A stretch of 10,845 bases of DNA from Mycobacteriaceae bacterium (lineage in GTDB: Bacteria > Actinomycetota > Actinomycetes > Mycobacteriales > Mycobacteriaceae): assembly GCA_013362555.1 (NCBI GenBank), contig JABFVX010000275.1, positions 1 through 10,845 on the forward strand, read 5' to 3'. The position numbers and the translations under genes are program-made. Below, one piece after another: positions 1-6,205 of the stretch; within the stretch, counting starts at the first letter, position 1, and every line of letters begins with the position of its first letter. The notes beneath the pieces are model-generated. The model did not search any database, was not told the origin of the DNA, and saw only the letters and a program-made list of their open reading frames with translations.

Positions 1-707
1 AGGTCGTCGGCCCGCTCCGCCAGTCGGCGACTGGGTGCGGGCAGACCCTGGGCCGGGAGCGTGCGCCGCAGATACCGGTAGACGCCCTCGATAGTCAGGT
101 CCGGCAGGCCCGCGGGGTCGCCCTCCCGCAGCACGGTGATCAGCGCCGCACTGAAGGCGGTGTACGGCTCGCCCGGCACAGCGAGGGCGCGTTCCTCCCC
201 TGAGGCCGCCGCGAGCACGTAGGCGCCGCCCCGGGCCGCCAGTTCGACCGCCGCAACGGCCGCGGGCCGCGCCGGAAGCTCGGCCCGGCCGGCGAAACAA
301 CAGTCGAGCACGACGACCACCGTGCGCGCCGCCGTGCGGCTGATCGCCTGTTCGACAATGGAATACGGCAGCGCACGGTGCAATCGCTCGGTGTGGTGGT
401 CGGTTTCCCGGGTGGCGAGGAACAGCTCGTTGGACGGGCTGACGATTCCGTGGCCCACGTAATAGAAGAGCAAGACGCCCTCGGCTTCCGAGGCAGCCTG
501 GGACAGCGCGTCGCCGAACTCGGTGTGCGTCGGGTCGAGCACCGGCTCGCCGAGCTGCCGGTCGGTCAGGCCGCACCGTTCGGCGAACACCCTGCGCAGC
601 TCCGCGACCGTCGCCGCGACCGCGGGCACGTCGGGCAGAGTCGAACCGTCCGGGTGCGAGCCCGTGCCCGCGATGAGAACTCGGGAACCTCCTGAGCCCA
701 GAATCAT
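1..707 (-). CDS. Caspase-like protease, EACC1-associated type (C-terminal part outside the window)
   Basis: Open reading frame of at least 235 codons starting at ATG 707-705 and running off the left edge without a stop. The N-terminal 200 or so residues form a caspase/metacaspase-type peptidase C14 fold. A hydrophobic strand ends in YYVGHG with the candidate catalytic His at about residue 86. A second strand, VVVVLDCCFAG, carries the candidate catalytic Cys at about residue 137 (the second Cys of the DCC motif, aligned with DSCxSG of metacaspases). Its start overlaps the stop of the upstream EACC1 gene by four bases (ATGA), so the two are translationally coupled. In such systems the caspase is regarded as an effector that cleaves proteins once activated, often linked to NTPase or sensor domains. 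Whether such a domain follows here cannot be seen. The caspase fold and catalytic dyad are visible; the conflict role is known for the family and inferred here. Confidence 0.88.
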   Translation of the reverse strand, partial: MILGSGGSRVLIAGTGSHPDGSTLPDVPAVAATVAELRRVFAERCGLTDRQLGEPVLDPTHTEFGDALSQAASEAEGVLLFYYVGHGIVSPSNELFLATRETDHHTERLHRALPYSIVEQAISRTAARTVVVVLDCCFAGRAELPARPAAVAAVELAARGGAYVLAAASGEERALAVPGEPYTAFSAALITVLREGDPAGLPDLTIEGVYRYLRRTLPAQGLPAPSRRLAERADD

Positions 708-1072
708 TCCCCTGAGCCCGCTTCGGCGGCCAGGCGCCTCGCCAGGTTCTGCACCGCCGCGGCGTCCACGTTCCCGACGTTGGTCACGTTCAACTCGTAG
801 GTCTCGCCGTCGGGCCCGGTGACCTTGAGCGTGACGTCACTGGTCCGCCTGCGAATCCAAGTCACCAACACGGTGGCCAGCGCGGTGGCGACGCCGCCCG
901 GCCCCAACGCCACAACCAGTGAGTCAACGCCCGGCCCCAAAACACCCGGCGGCGGTTCCGACCGGACCTGCCGAACCCGCCCACGCAGCGCGCCGTCGGC
1001 CTGCAGCCAATCCAGCAACGAATGCGTCTCGTCGACGGTCCGCCGCGCTTCCACCCGAAGTGTCACATCCAT
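704..1072 (-). CDS. Effector-associated constant component EACC1 protein
   Basis: A 122-residue protein matching the EACC1 family pattern. An N-terminal strand MDVTLRVEA is followed by a helix with LLDWLQADGALRGRV (about residues 19-33). A GPGVDSLVVALGPGG segment leads into a hydrophobic helix (about 50-73) ending WIRRR. Then come paired strands DVTLKVTGPDGETYEL and a C-terminal amphipathic helix. EACC1 proteins are small adaptors found next to caspases, trypsin-like peptidases and other effectors in bacterial conflict systems; their exact molecular role is not settled. The hydrophobic helix could be membrane-associated or packed inside the fold. The stop overlaps the caspase start by four bases, which supports a one-to-one partnership. 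The ribosome-binding site before ATG 1072 is weak, but no better in-frame start is apparent. Confidence 0.88.
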   Translation of the reverse strand: MDVTLRVEARRTVDETHSLLDWLQADGALRGRVRQVRSEPPPGVLGPGVDSLVVALGPGGVATALATVLVTWIRRRTSDVTLKVTGPDGETYELNVTNVGNVDAAAVQNLARRLAAEAGSGE

Positions 1073-1290
1073 TGTCGCCCACGCTGTCCCAGATTGACGG
1101 TGCGCCCATGACGATCCACCACTCTAGTCACAAGATCGACACTCTGATCCCTGATTTCAGCCCGCGCACCCAAGTTCGCCGACCCCACGGCGCAGGCCAA
1201 CGCCACGCCACCAGCCGAACACAGTGATGGCGGCCCGGACGTTCGAGTCCGGGCAGTCGGCCCTCGATGCCTGGCGCTGGTCTGTGGAGT

Positions 1291-1344
1291 GCACACTTTC
1301 GGCGAGATTTGTGCGTTCGATGTCATATCCGGCCGAAAGTGTGC
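1291..1344. repeat. 13-bp inverted repeat GCACACTTTCGGC / GCCGAAAGTGTGC
   Basis: GCACACTTTCGGC lies at 1291-1303 and its exact reverse complement at 1332-1344, separated by 28 bp. The same 13-mer occurs a third time at 8839-8851. The spacer is too long for a simple terminator, and no adjacent gene starts here. It may be a protein-binding site or part of a dispersed genomic repeat. No function is assigned. Confidence 0.6.
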
Positions 1345-1520
1345 CGTCAGCCGACCTCCGGACGAATGCGCGTGCACCCTCGCGGTCCAGGTCGAGCTGC
1401 CGAGTGACGGTCCGGTGCTGTTCATTTCGGCGGCCACCTGGTGCGGTGCCACAGGCAGGCCGCTGACCAAATGGCCGCTGGACCGTCGCCGCCAACCCGA
1501 CAAGCGACTGATCCGGGAAC

Positions 1521-1566
1521 GCACGATCGGTGATCGGTGGACAACGCCACCGATCACCGATCGTGC
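1521..1566 (-). terminator. Perfect hairpin behind doxX, probable terminator
   Basis: A perfect 20-bp inverted repeat, arms 1521-1540 and 1547-1566, surrounds the 6-nt loop ACAACG. Each arm contains a duplicated GATCGGTG-like unit. It begins 10 bp past the stop codon of the minus-strand doxX gene, the usual place for a terminator. There is no T-run on the exit side, which is common for actinomycete hairpin terminators. It also lies upstream of the EACC1 operon, so it would insulate that operon from doxX transcription. Confidence 0.65.
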
Positions 1567-1576
1567 TCAGGGATTG

Positions 1577-2014
1577 TCACCGAGCGAGCACGCTGCGCAA
1601 CTGGGTGAGGGTGGCGCGGCGCTCGTAGGTGATCCAGGCGAAGATCGCGGCCAGGACCAGCGGGAAGATCGCCATGGCGGGCTTGTCGGCGATGAAGGCC
1701 TGCGTTCCGGCGGCGAGGACGGTGAGAACGGACAGGCCCGCGGCCGCGAGGGCGCTCAGGCGCGGCACCATCACGCCGATGCCGCCCGCGACCTCCATGA
1801 CGCCGATGAAAATGAGCAGCCCGAACGAGATAGTGAGGTTCTCAGGGGCGTTGTCCATCAGGGTGTTCGGGATGATGAGCTTCGGCCCACCGGAGGCGAT
1901 GACGAAAAACAGACCGAGCACGATCTGCAAGGTCCACAGAATGCGGTTGCGGGCCTTGCCCGGACGGTCGGCGACGGTGGTGGTGGTGGTGATAGCGCTC
2001 GCGGTGGTGGTCAT
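1577..2014 (-). CDS. DoxX family membrane protein
   Basis: A 145-residue membrane protein when started at ATG 2014, which has a good ribosome-binding site (AGAAGGA, 2021-2027) six bases upstream. An in-frame start 45 bp earlier would overlap that site and is less likely. After a Thr-rich N-terminal tail (residues 1-20, including five Thr codons from a GGT repeat) there are four predicted membrane helices at roughly 25-42, 61-83, 86-104 and 110-130. The first helix ends in the FVIASGGPKL segment typical of DoxX-like proteins, and the second contains GVMEVAGGIGVM. DoxX-type proteins are four-helix membrane proteins; some act with thiosulfate:quinone oxidoreductase or in redox and detergent stress, but most have no proven role. 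It stands alone, with a candidate terminator on both sides. Function beyond family membership is not determinable here. Confidence 0.87.
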   Translation of the reverse strand: MTTTASAITTTTTVADRPGKARNRILWTLQIVLGLFFVIASGGPKLIIPNTLMDNAPENLTISFGLLIFIGVMEVAGGIGVMVPRLSALAAAGLSVLTVLAAGTQAFIADKPAMAIFPLVLAAIFAWITYERRATLTQLRSVLAR

Positions 2015-2027
2015 TGCTCGTCCTTCT

Positions 2028-2053
2028 GGTTGGTAGCGCCGGGTTGGTAGCGC
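2028..2053 (-). promoter_or_regulatory. Direct repeat GGTTGGTAGCGC before doxX
   Basis: The 12-mer GGTTGGTAGCGC occurs at 2028-2039 and again at 2042-2053, a 14-bp period, immediately upstream of the doxX ribosome-binding site. It could be an operator or simply a small tandem duplication in the leader. The position is suggestive, but no known regulator matches from sequence alone. Confidence 0.3.
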
Positions 2054-2136
2054 GTTCAACAGATCAGACGGAGCGCCGCCGGAGAACTCATCGCTCGTTC
2101 GCGGTCGTCACCAGTGGTGCAGGCCGGACCCTCGGC

Positions 2137-2155
2137 CGCCGACGCGAGGTCGGCG
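2137..2155 (-). terminator. Possible terminator behind the FAD oxidoreductase gene
   Basis: CGCCGAC (2137-2143) and GTCGGCG (2149-2155) form a 7-bp GC-rich stem with a 5-nt loop, about 24 bp past the stop of the minus-strand operon ending at 2180. No T-run follows. It would separate that operon from doxX. Confidence 0.4.
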
Positions 2156-2179
2156 CGATACGTTGCGGCCCTGGTCAGG

Positions 2180-3766
2180 TCAGCTGCTCCGCCACCAGGC
2201 CTTGACGCCGAGCTCGTCGGCGATGACGCCCGCAGCGTTGTAGCCACTCGCGCCGCCGATCGAGCCGCCCGGGTGGGTCGAGGCGCCGCACATGTACAGA
2301 TTGTCGAATGCCGTTCGGTACGGTGGGTATTCGTGAAACGGCCGGAACACGCCGAGTTGGTCTTGAGCCATCTCGCCGTGGTTCCAGTCGCCGTGCCGCA
2401 TGCTCGGCATCACCCGTTCTATGTCGATGGGACTCGAAATATAGCGGCCGACGATCGAATCGGGTTCGAGACCGTTGGACAGGTACGGCCGCCAGCGATC
2501 CAGCACGAAATCCGCGTAGTCCGCTTTGATCTCGTCCCATGCCGCCGATCCGCCGTCACGCAGCTCGTAGGGTGCGAGCTGCTCGCAGAAACACGCTTCC
2601 CCGCCCGCGGGCGCGAGACTCGGATCGAACAGCGACGCGTGCACCGTGAAGAGCCCCGGCGACCGGGGCGGCACGCCGAGGCGGCAGTCTGAAGCATTGT
2701 CGTCGAGCAGGTCGAGTGATTCGCACAGCGACACCGCGAAGCAGCTCTGCAACTCGGGCAGCGCCGCTGACGCCTTCCAGCGCACCGGTTCCCGCAAGGC
2801 CAAATACAGGCAGAACATCGACATCCGGTCGTAGCGCCAGCGTTCGACCGCAGGCCGGAACTCGGCGGGCAGGTCGCCTTCGCCGACCAAGTCCAGGAAA
2901 GTGTGCTTGGGATCGAGATTCGACACGGCGATCCCGTGAATCGGAATGTGCGTCGCGTCGTCCAGCACGACGCCGGTAACCCGATGGTCACGCACCTCGA
3001 TCTGCCTGACCGGCGCATCGACCCGGATATGCCCGCCGTGGTCGACGACGAATCGAGCCATCGCCTGGGCCAGGTTGTTGGATCCGCCCTCACAGATCGC
3101 CCATCCGTACGGCTCCAGGGAGCCCGCCAGCATGAGCGGGTAGTTGGCGCCGAGCCCGAAAACGTCGCCGGTGCCTGCGAGTTGGGCAACCCCGCCGCCC
3201 AGCCATGTCTGCACTTCCGGCGACTCGAACAGGCTCCTGGCGACATGATTCGGCGCAGTCAGAAACTGGCGGGCCAGGTCGAGCCCGCCTGCGGCTTCGA
3301 TGTCGGCGAGGTCGGCCGCGGGCGAACCCGGCGCCGCGAACATGCCGGGAATGAGGGTGGTCTCCAGCACCCGGCGATAGACCTGCATCAAATCGCGGAA
3401 GGTCTGGGCGTCGCGCTTGGAGTAGCGCTCGATGTTGCGGATTGTCGTGTCGAGGTCGCGCGCGAGCACCAGCCCATTGCCGTCGGGGAACACATGCGCG
3501 AATTGATTCTCCGGCCAGATGTATCGGGCGCCGCGACGCTCCAGTTCCAGATCCCGGTACACCGGGCCCATGTGGATGATGCCGTGGAAATTGGAATGGA
3601 AGTTGTGGCGGAAGCCCGGCGCCGCCACCTCCTCGGTGGCGCAGCCGCCGCCGATGACCGGACGGGCTTCCAGAACCAGCACCTTCTTGCCTGCCTTGGC
3701 CAGATACGCCGCACAGGTGAGGCCGTTGTGGCCGGCACCGATGACCACGACATCATAGGAATCCAT
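2180..3766 (-). CDS. FAD-dependent oxidoreductase, phytoene desaturase/PYROXD2-like
   Basis: A 528-residue protein. ATG 3766 is chosen because an AAAGGGA ribosome-binding site lies seven bases upstream and the dinucleotide-binding strand begins directly after it; a start 27 bp earlier has no such site. The N terminus is a Rossmann fold: DVVVIGAGHNGL with GxGxxG at residues 10-15 and an acidic Glu at about 33 ending the second strand (VLVLE), followed by GGGCATEE. The C terminus has NLYMCGASTHPGGSIGG and GYNAAGVIADELG, the FAD-closing motif of the CrtI/PYROXD2 group. Members desaturate, isomerise or oxidise hydrophobic substrates, and many are uncharacterised. It is the last gene of a three-gene operon, about 40 bp after the decarboxylase gene, so the substrate may be a product of that enzyme rather than a carotenoid. 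No other carotenoid gene is nearby. The fold is certain; the reaction is not. Confidence 0.9.
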   Translation of the reverse strand: MDSYDVVVIGAGHNGLTCAAYLAKAGKKVLVLEARPVIGGGCATEEVAAPGFRHNFHSNFHGIIHMGPVYRDLELERRGARYIWPENQFAHVFPDGNGLVLARDLDTTIRNIERYSKRDAQTFRDLMQVYRRVLETTLIPGMFAAPGSPAADLADIEAAGGLDLARQFLTAPNHVARSLFESPEVQTWLGGGVAQLAGTGDVFGLGANYPLMLAGSLEPYGWAICEGGSNNLAQAMARFVVDHGGHIRVDAPVRQIEVRDHRVTGVVLDDATHIPIHGIAVSNLDPKHTFLDLVGEGDLPAEFRPAVERWRYDRMSMFCLYLALREPVRWKASAALPELQSCFAVSLCESLDLLDDNASDCRLGVPPRSPGLFTVHASLFDPSLAPAGGEACFCEQLAPYELRDGGSAAWDEIKADYADFVLDRWRPYLSNGLEPDSIVGRYISSPIDIERVMPSMRHGDWNHGEMAQDQLGVFRPFHEYPPYRTAFDNLYMCGASTHPGGSIGGASGYNAAGVIADELGVKAWWRSS

Positions 3767-3806
3767 TGACTGTCCCTTTCTTACGGACGGCACGCTGTCG
3801 GAGCGC

Positions 3807-5204
3807 TCACCGTCGGTGAGCCGCCTGCTCGACAGGCGCCAACGCCGCGATCTGTGCGACCAGCTCCGCAGCGCACAGCTCTTGTTCCGGTTTCATGAGA
3901 GCGCTGCGCAGAATGCGTCCCCGCGGGGCGTCGGCGGCGAGGCGGTGGCCCCGCCTGCGGAATCCGGCTGCCTCCACACTCAAGGTGCTGAGAAAGATCG
4001 CTTCCGAGCGGGGGGCGAACATGCCGTCGGACAGCATCTGGCCGGACGCCGCGTCCACGCCGGACATCGTCCGCGGCGCACTGGGAAAGTAGGTGACGAT
4101 GTCCAACTCCGGTCGTTGATAGAGAGTGAGCTCCGACGACTGCGCCACCAGGCGCGCGAAGGCGAGCGCGGCGCGCCGAGTGGACGCGAGCAGCGTGCCG
4201 AGGCCGTCGCGTCGCAACGGAACCATCTGCAGCGTGGTCCACAGCGCGGCAGCCGCCGCACCCGACCGGGAGCATTCCAAGCTGATCTCGCCCAGGTGCC
4301 CGGGCGCTCCGGAGAACATGCGGGTATACGGCGAATCGTGGTGGTAGTACTGCGCCACTGCGGGATCGGCGAACAGCACCGCCCCGCAGCCATACGGCTG
4401 CAAGCCGTGTTTGTGCGGATCGACCACGACCGAGTCACAGGACCTGATGGCACGCCAAGGCGCCGGATCCCATTCGAGTTCGAGTTCGTCGTCCGATGTC
4501 AGCAATGCGAAGTACCCGCCGTAGGCGGCGTCGACGTGCAGCCGGACGCCGTACTGCTGTTTCAGCGTCAGGGCATCCACGATCGGATCTATCGCGCCGA
4601 CTCCGGTGGTGCCCGCAGTGAGCACGATCGTGCCGACAGCACCGGAGCGCACGAGCCGCTCCGCGGCGTCCAGGTCCATGGCGCCGCGGGCGTCCGTCGG
4701 CACCCGATGCGCGGGCATCTCGAGCAGGGCACACATCCGCTCGTGGGTGAAATGGGCGTCAGCGCTGAACAGCACGCCCCGGCCAGGATGCGTTTGCCGC
4801 GCGACGAACAGCGCCTCCAGATTGGCAATGGTTCCGCTGCTGGTGAGATGGCCGATGTGGGCGGGAAGCGCGAACATGGCCGCGAGCTCGGCCACTACCT
4901 CGTGTTCCATCTGTGTGGTAGCCGGTCCGCCCGCGAAGTCGTGATTGTTCGGATTGACCAGCATGCCCGCGAGATAGCCGACGACGGCGGCCGGATGCGG
5001 CGCCCGCGTCATCTGGCCTGCATAGCGCGGATGGAAGAAGGGCGTGCTCGCGCCGAGGCGGGTGAGAAGGTCGTCGACGACCGCCCCGAGGCGCTCCACG
5101 TCCACGCCGGTGTCGGGGTGCGGTCCGAACTCCCCGAAGGACGCCTCCCATTCGCGTGTCGCGTCGACTATGCGGGACAACAATTTCGACAGTTCCGAGC
5201 TCAT
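3807..5204 (-). CDS. PLP-dependent group II amino acid decarboxylase
   Basis: A 465-residue protein from ATG 5204, preceded by a strong GGAGGAG ribosome-binding site and overlapping the previous stop by ATGA. The frame stays open further upstream, but that part is the shadow of the preceding gene. It has the group II decarboxylase layout: FFHPRYAGQM (about 56-65), LVNPNNHDF and LE/ME segments, TSSGTIANLEA (121-131) for phosphate binding, and the stacking-His region SADAHFTHE (147-155). HVDAAYGG follows, with Asp 225 for the pyridine nitrogen, then DPHKHG with the Schiff-base Lys at about 265. All expected cofactor residues are present, so the enzyme should be active. The family includes aromatic amino acid, aspartate, glutamate and diaminobutyrate decarboxylases; the substrate cannot be fixed by eye. 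The tight coupling to the DUF6875-like gene and to an FAD oxidoreductase suggests an amine made and then oxidised. This is an inference. Confidence 0.9.
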   Translation of the reverse strand: MSSELSKLLSRIVDATREWEASFGEFGPHPDTGVDVERLGAVVDDLLTRLGASTPFFHPRYAGQMTRAPHPAAVVGYLAGMLVNPNNHDFAGGPATTQMEHEVVAELAAMFALPAHIGHLTSSGTIANLEALFVARQTHPGRGVLFSADAHFTHERMCALLEMPAHRVPTDARGAMDLDAAERLVRSGAVGTIVLTAGTTGVGAIDPIVDALTLKQQYGVRLHVDAAYGGYFALLTSDDELELEWDPAPWRAIRSCDSVVVDPHKHGLQPYGCGAVLFADPAVAQYYHHDSPYTRMFSGAPGHLGEISLECSRSGAAAAALWTTLQMVPLRRDGLGTLLASTRRAALAFARLVAQSSELTLYQRPELDIVTYFPSAPRTMSGVDAASGQMLSDGMFAPRSEAIFLSTLSVEAAGFRRRGHRLAADAPRGRILRSALMKPEQELCAAELVAQIAALAPVEQAAHRR

Positions 5205-6013
5205 GCGTCGCCGCTCCTCCGCATACGGGCGACCGTCCCGACGCCACCGGCCGATTCCGGCCGCGGGCCGGCGAAATCTTCGATGCTGTGCACACGGTGC
5301 TCGGTGATCGCGTCGGCATTGTCGGCCACGGCACTGTGCAGGTGTTCGGCAATCGACCTGCGCAGCTTGACGGGCAGGGCCCGGCCGAATCGCGACATAT
5401 AGGCGAACAGCCATTCACTGTTGCCCACCAGGAAGGGATAGTCGGACGGCATCATGTTCCGCACCACCAGCATGGGCAGCGGGGCGTCCAGTGGGCGGAA
5501 GTCTTTGCTCCACAATCCGGGCTGTCCACAACCCGGATAGAACTGGCCCAGCATCATCCCCGCTGCGACGCATTTGCCCTTGCGGGCCGCGTGGACCGCA
5601 TCCACTCGCGTGAAGTCGGTAAGGTCCGGAAATACCACGAGCAACGCCTGCTGTTGGGCTCCGGCGCCTTCTGGTCGGGTCAGCGCGAGAAACAGGTCGA
5701 CGGCGTCGTCCACGACCGCGCACATTCGCTCGACCGACAATTCGGTATCACCGGAAATGAATACCGACCGCAATGCGTGGTGCGCGATGGCGGGTTTCAC
5801 ATACGGACAAACCGGTCCATCGCGGCCGAGCTCACCATTGGGGCGGGCCAGATAATCCAGCGCCCAGACTCTGAGGATAGTGGCCGCAAGCAGCGGCGAC
5901 TCGGCTTCCGGCAGGTCGTCGAACGTGTCGGTCCATTCGACACGGGTGCGCGCACCAACGAGACGTCGCACAGCCATCACCTTGCTTCTGCTCTGACAAA
6001 TCGCGCCGTTCAT
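5201..6013 (-). CDS. DUF6875-like protein of unknown function
   Basis: A 270-residue protein, first gene of the three-gene operon. The conserved-looking core contains NGELGRDGPVCPYV (about 59-72, Cys 69), a central LLVVFPDL strand (124-131), AGMMLGQFYPGCGQPGLW (about 151-168, Cys 162) and PLPMLVVRNMMPSDYPFL (178-195). This pattern resembles the DUF6875 family as I remember it; I could not run a profile search. No signal peptide or membrane helix is evident, so it should be cytoplasmic. Cys and His residues (HH at 78-79, Cys 69, Cys 162) could bind a metal or act in catalysis, but that is speculation. The start is uncertain: ATG 6013 gives the full length, and ATG 5977, 12 codons in, has AAGG only a few bases upstream. 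The stop overlaps the decarboxylase start by ATGA. Confidence 0.75.
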   Translation of the reverse strand: MNGAICQSRSKVMAVRRLVGARTRVEWTDTFDDLPEAESPLLAATILRVWALDYLARPNGELGRDGPVCPYVKPAIAHHALRSVFISGDTELSVERMCAVVDDAVDLFLALTRPEGAGAQQQALLVVFPDLTDFTRVDAVHAARKGKCVAAGMMLGQFYPGCGQPGLWSKDFRPLDAPLPMLVVRNMMPSDYPFLVGNSEWLFAYMSRFGRALPVKLRRSIAEHLHSAVADNADAITEHRVHSIEDFAGPRPESAGGVGTVARMRRSGDA

Positions 6014-6067
6014 CGCGACCGGCGCGGGGAGTCCTGCGATGTGTATGACAGCCTAAGCAATACCTAC

Positions 6068-6100
6068 GAACTACCGAGGTTTCCCATAGCTGGGTAGTTC
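6068..6100 (-). promoter_or_regulatory. Operator-like dyad upstream of the DUF6875 operon
   Basis: GAACTACC (6068-6075) and GGTAGTTC (6093-6100) form a perfect 8-bp dyad with a 17-bp spacer, centred about 70 bp before the first start codon of the operon. The surrounding sequence is visibly more AT-rich than the genes, as expected for a promoter. The spacing would suit an activator or a dimeric repressor on one DNA face. No regulator gene is adjacent to this operon in the window. Confidence 0.4.
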
Positions 6101-6124
6101 ACGACAGCAATCGCAATGGCCACT

Positions 6125-6194
6125 GCATCTACACCCGGATCACGCAGGCACACCCGCAGCTGCGGGTGTGCCTGCGTGATCCGGGTGTAGATGC
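6125..6194 (-). terminator. 70-bp perfect palindrome, probable terminator of the MDR gene
   Basis: A fully perfect palindrome with 35-bp arms and no unpaired loop; its centre is CAGCTG between 6159 and 6160. It ends 12 bp before the stop codon (6206-6208) of the quinone-oxidoreductase-like gene, so it sits directly behind that gene in the direction of transcription. It lies ahead of the promoter region of the DUF6875 operon. It would form a very stable stem in RNA and could form a cruciform in DNA. No T-run follows. Termination is the simplest reading; the length and perfection are unusual. Confidence 0.65.
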
Positions 6195-6205
6195 GCCGCT
6201 GAGGT

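Larger units (their letters stand above)
1073..1576. other. Intergenic region of about 500 bp with inverted repeats, no convincing gene
   Basis: I find no reading frame with a recognisable protein. The frames that are open are low-complexity Arg/Ser/Ala-rich products typical of antisense reading in high-GC DNA. The stretch should contain the promoter of the EACC1-caspase operon (minus strand), but I cannot place its -35/-10 with confidence. It also holds an 8-bp-stem hairpin with a 6-nt loop at 1233-1254, a 13-bp inverted repeat at 1291-1344 (listed separately), and the strong hairpin at 1521-1566 behind doxX (listed separately). Confidence 0.6.

Noticed and set aside
1233..1254. Hairpin with GTTCGAGTCC resembling the T-arm of a tRNA
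   Set aside because: The stem is 8 bp with a 6-nt loop, and there are no D-arm, anticodon arm, acceptor pairing or CCA end around it. It is only a hairpin.
1063..1557. Minus-strand open frame of 164 codons upstream of EACC1
   Set aside because: It crosses both inverted repeats and has Arg/Ser-rich composition with no recognisable domain or ribosome-binding site. It also overlaps the EACC1 start region.
1289..2050. Long + strand open frame (253 codons)
   Set aside because: It runs antisense through the whole doxX gene, and its product is low-complexity and Cys-rich with no family features. It is a shadow of high-GC coding on the other strand.
2180..3766. Carotenoid biosynthesis (crtI) as the role of the FAD oxidoreductase
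   Set aside because: No phytoene synthase, cyclase or GGPP synthase gene lies nearby, and the C-terminal motif fits the PYROXD2-like group better. The operon partners point to amine chemistry.
2903..3769. + strand open frame of 288 codons opposite the FAD oxidoreductase
   Set aside because: It is antisense to a gene with clear GxGxxG and C-terminal FAD motifs, with no features of its own.
3816..5402. Very long + strand open frame (528 codons) opposite the PLP decarboxylase
   Set aside because: The minus-strand frame has every catalytic motif of a PLP decarboxylase. The + frame is an Arg/His/Gly-rich antisense product.
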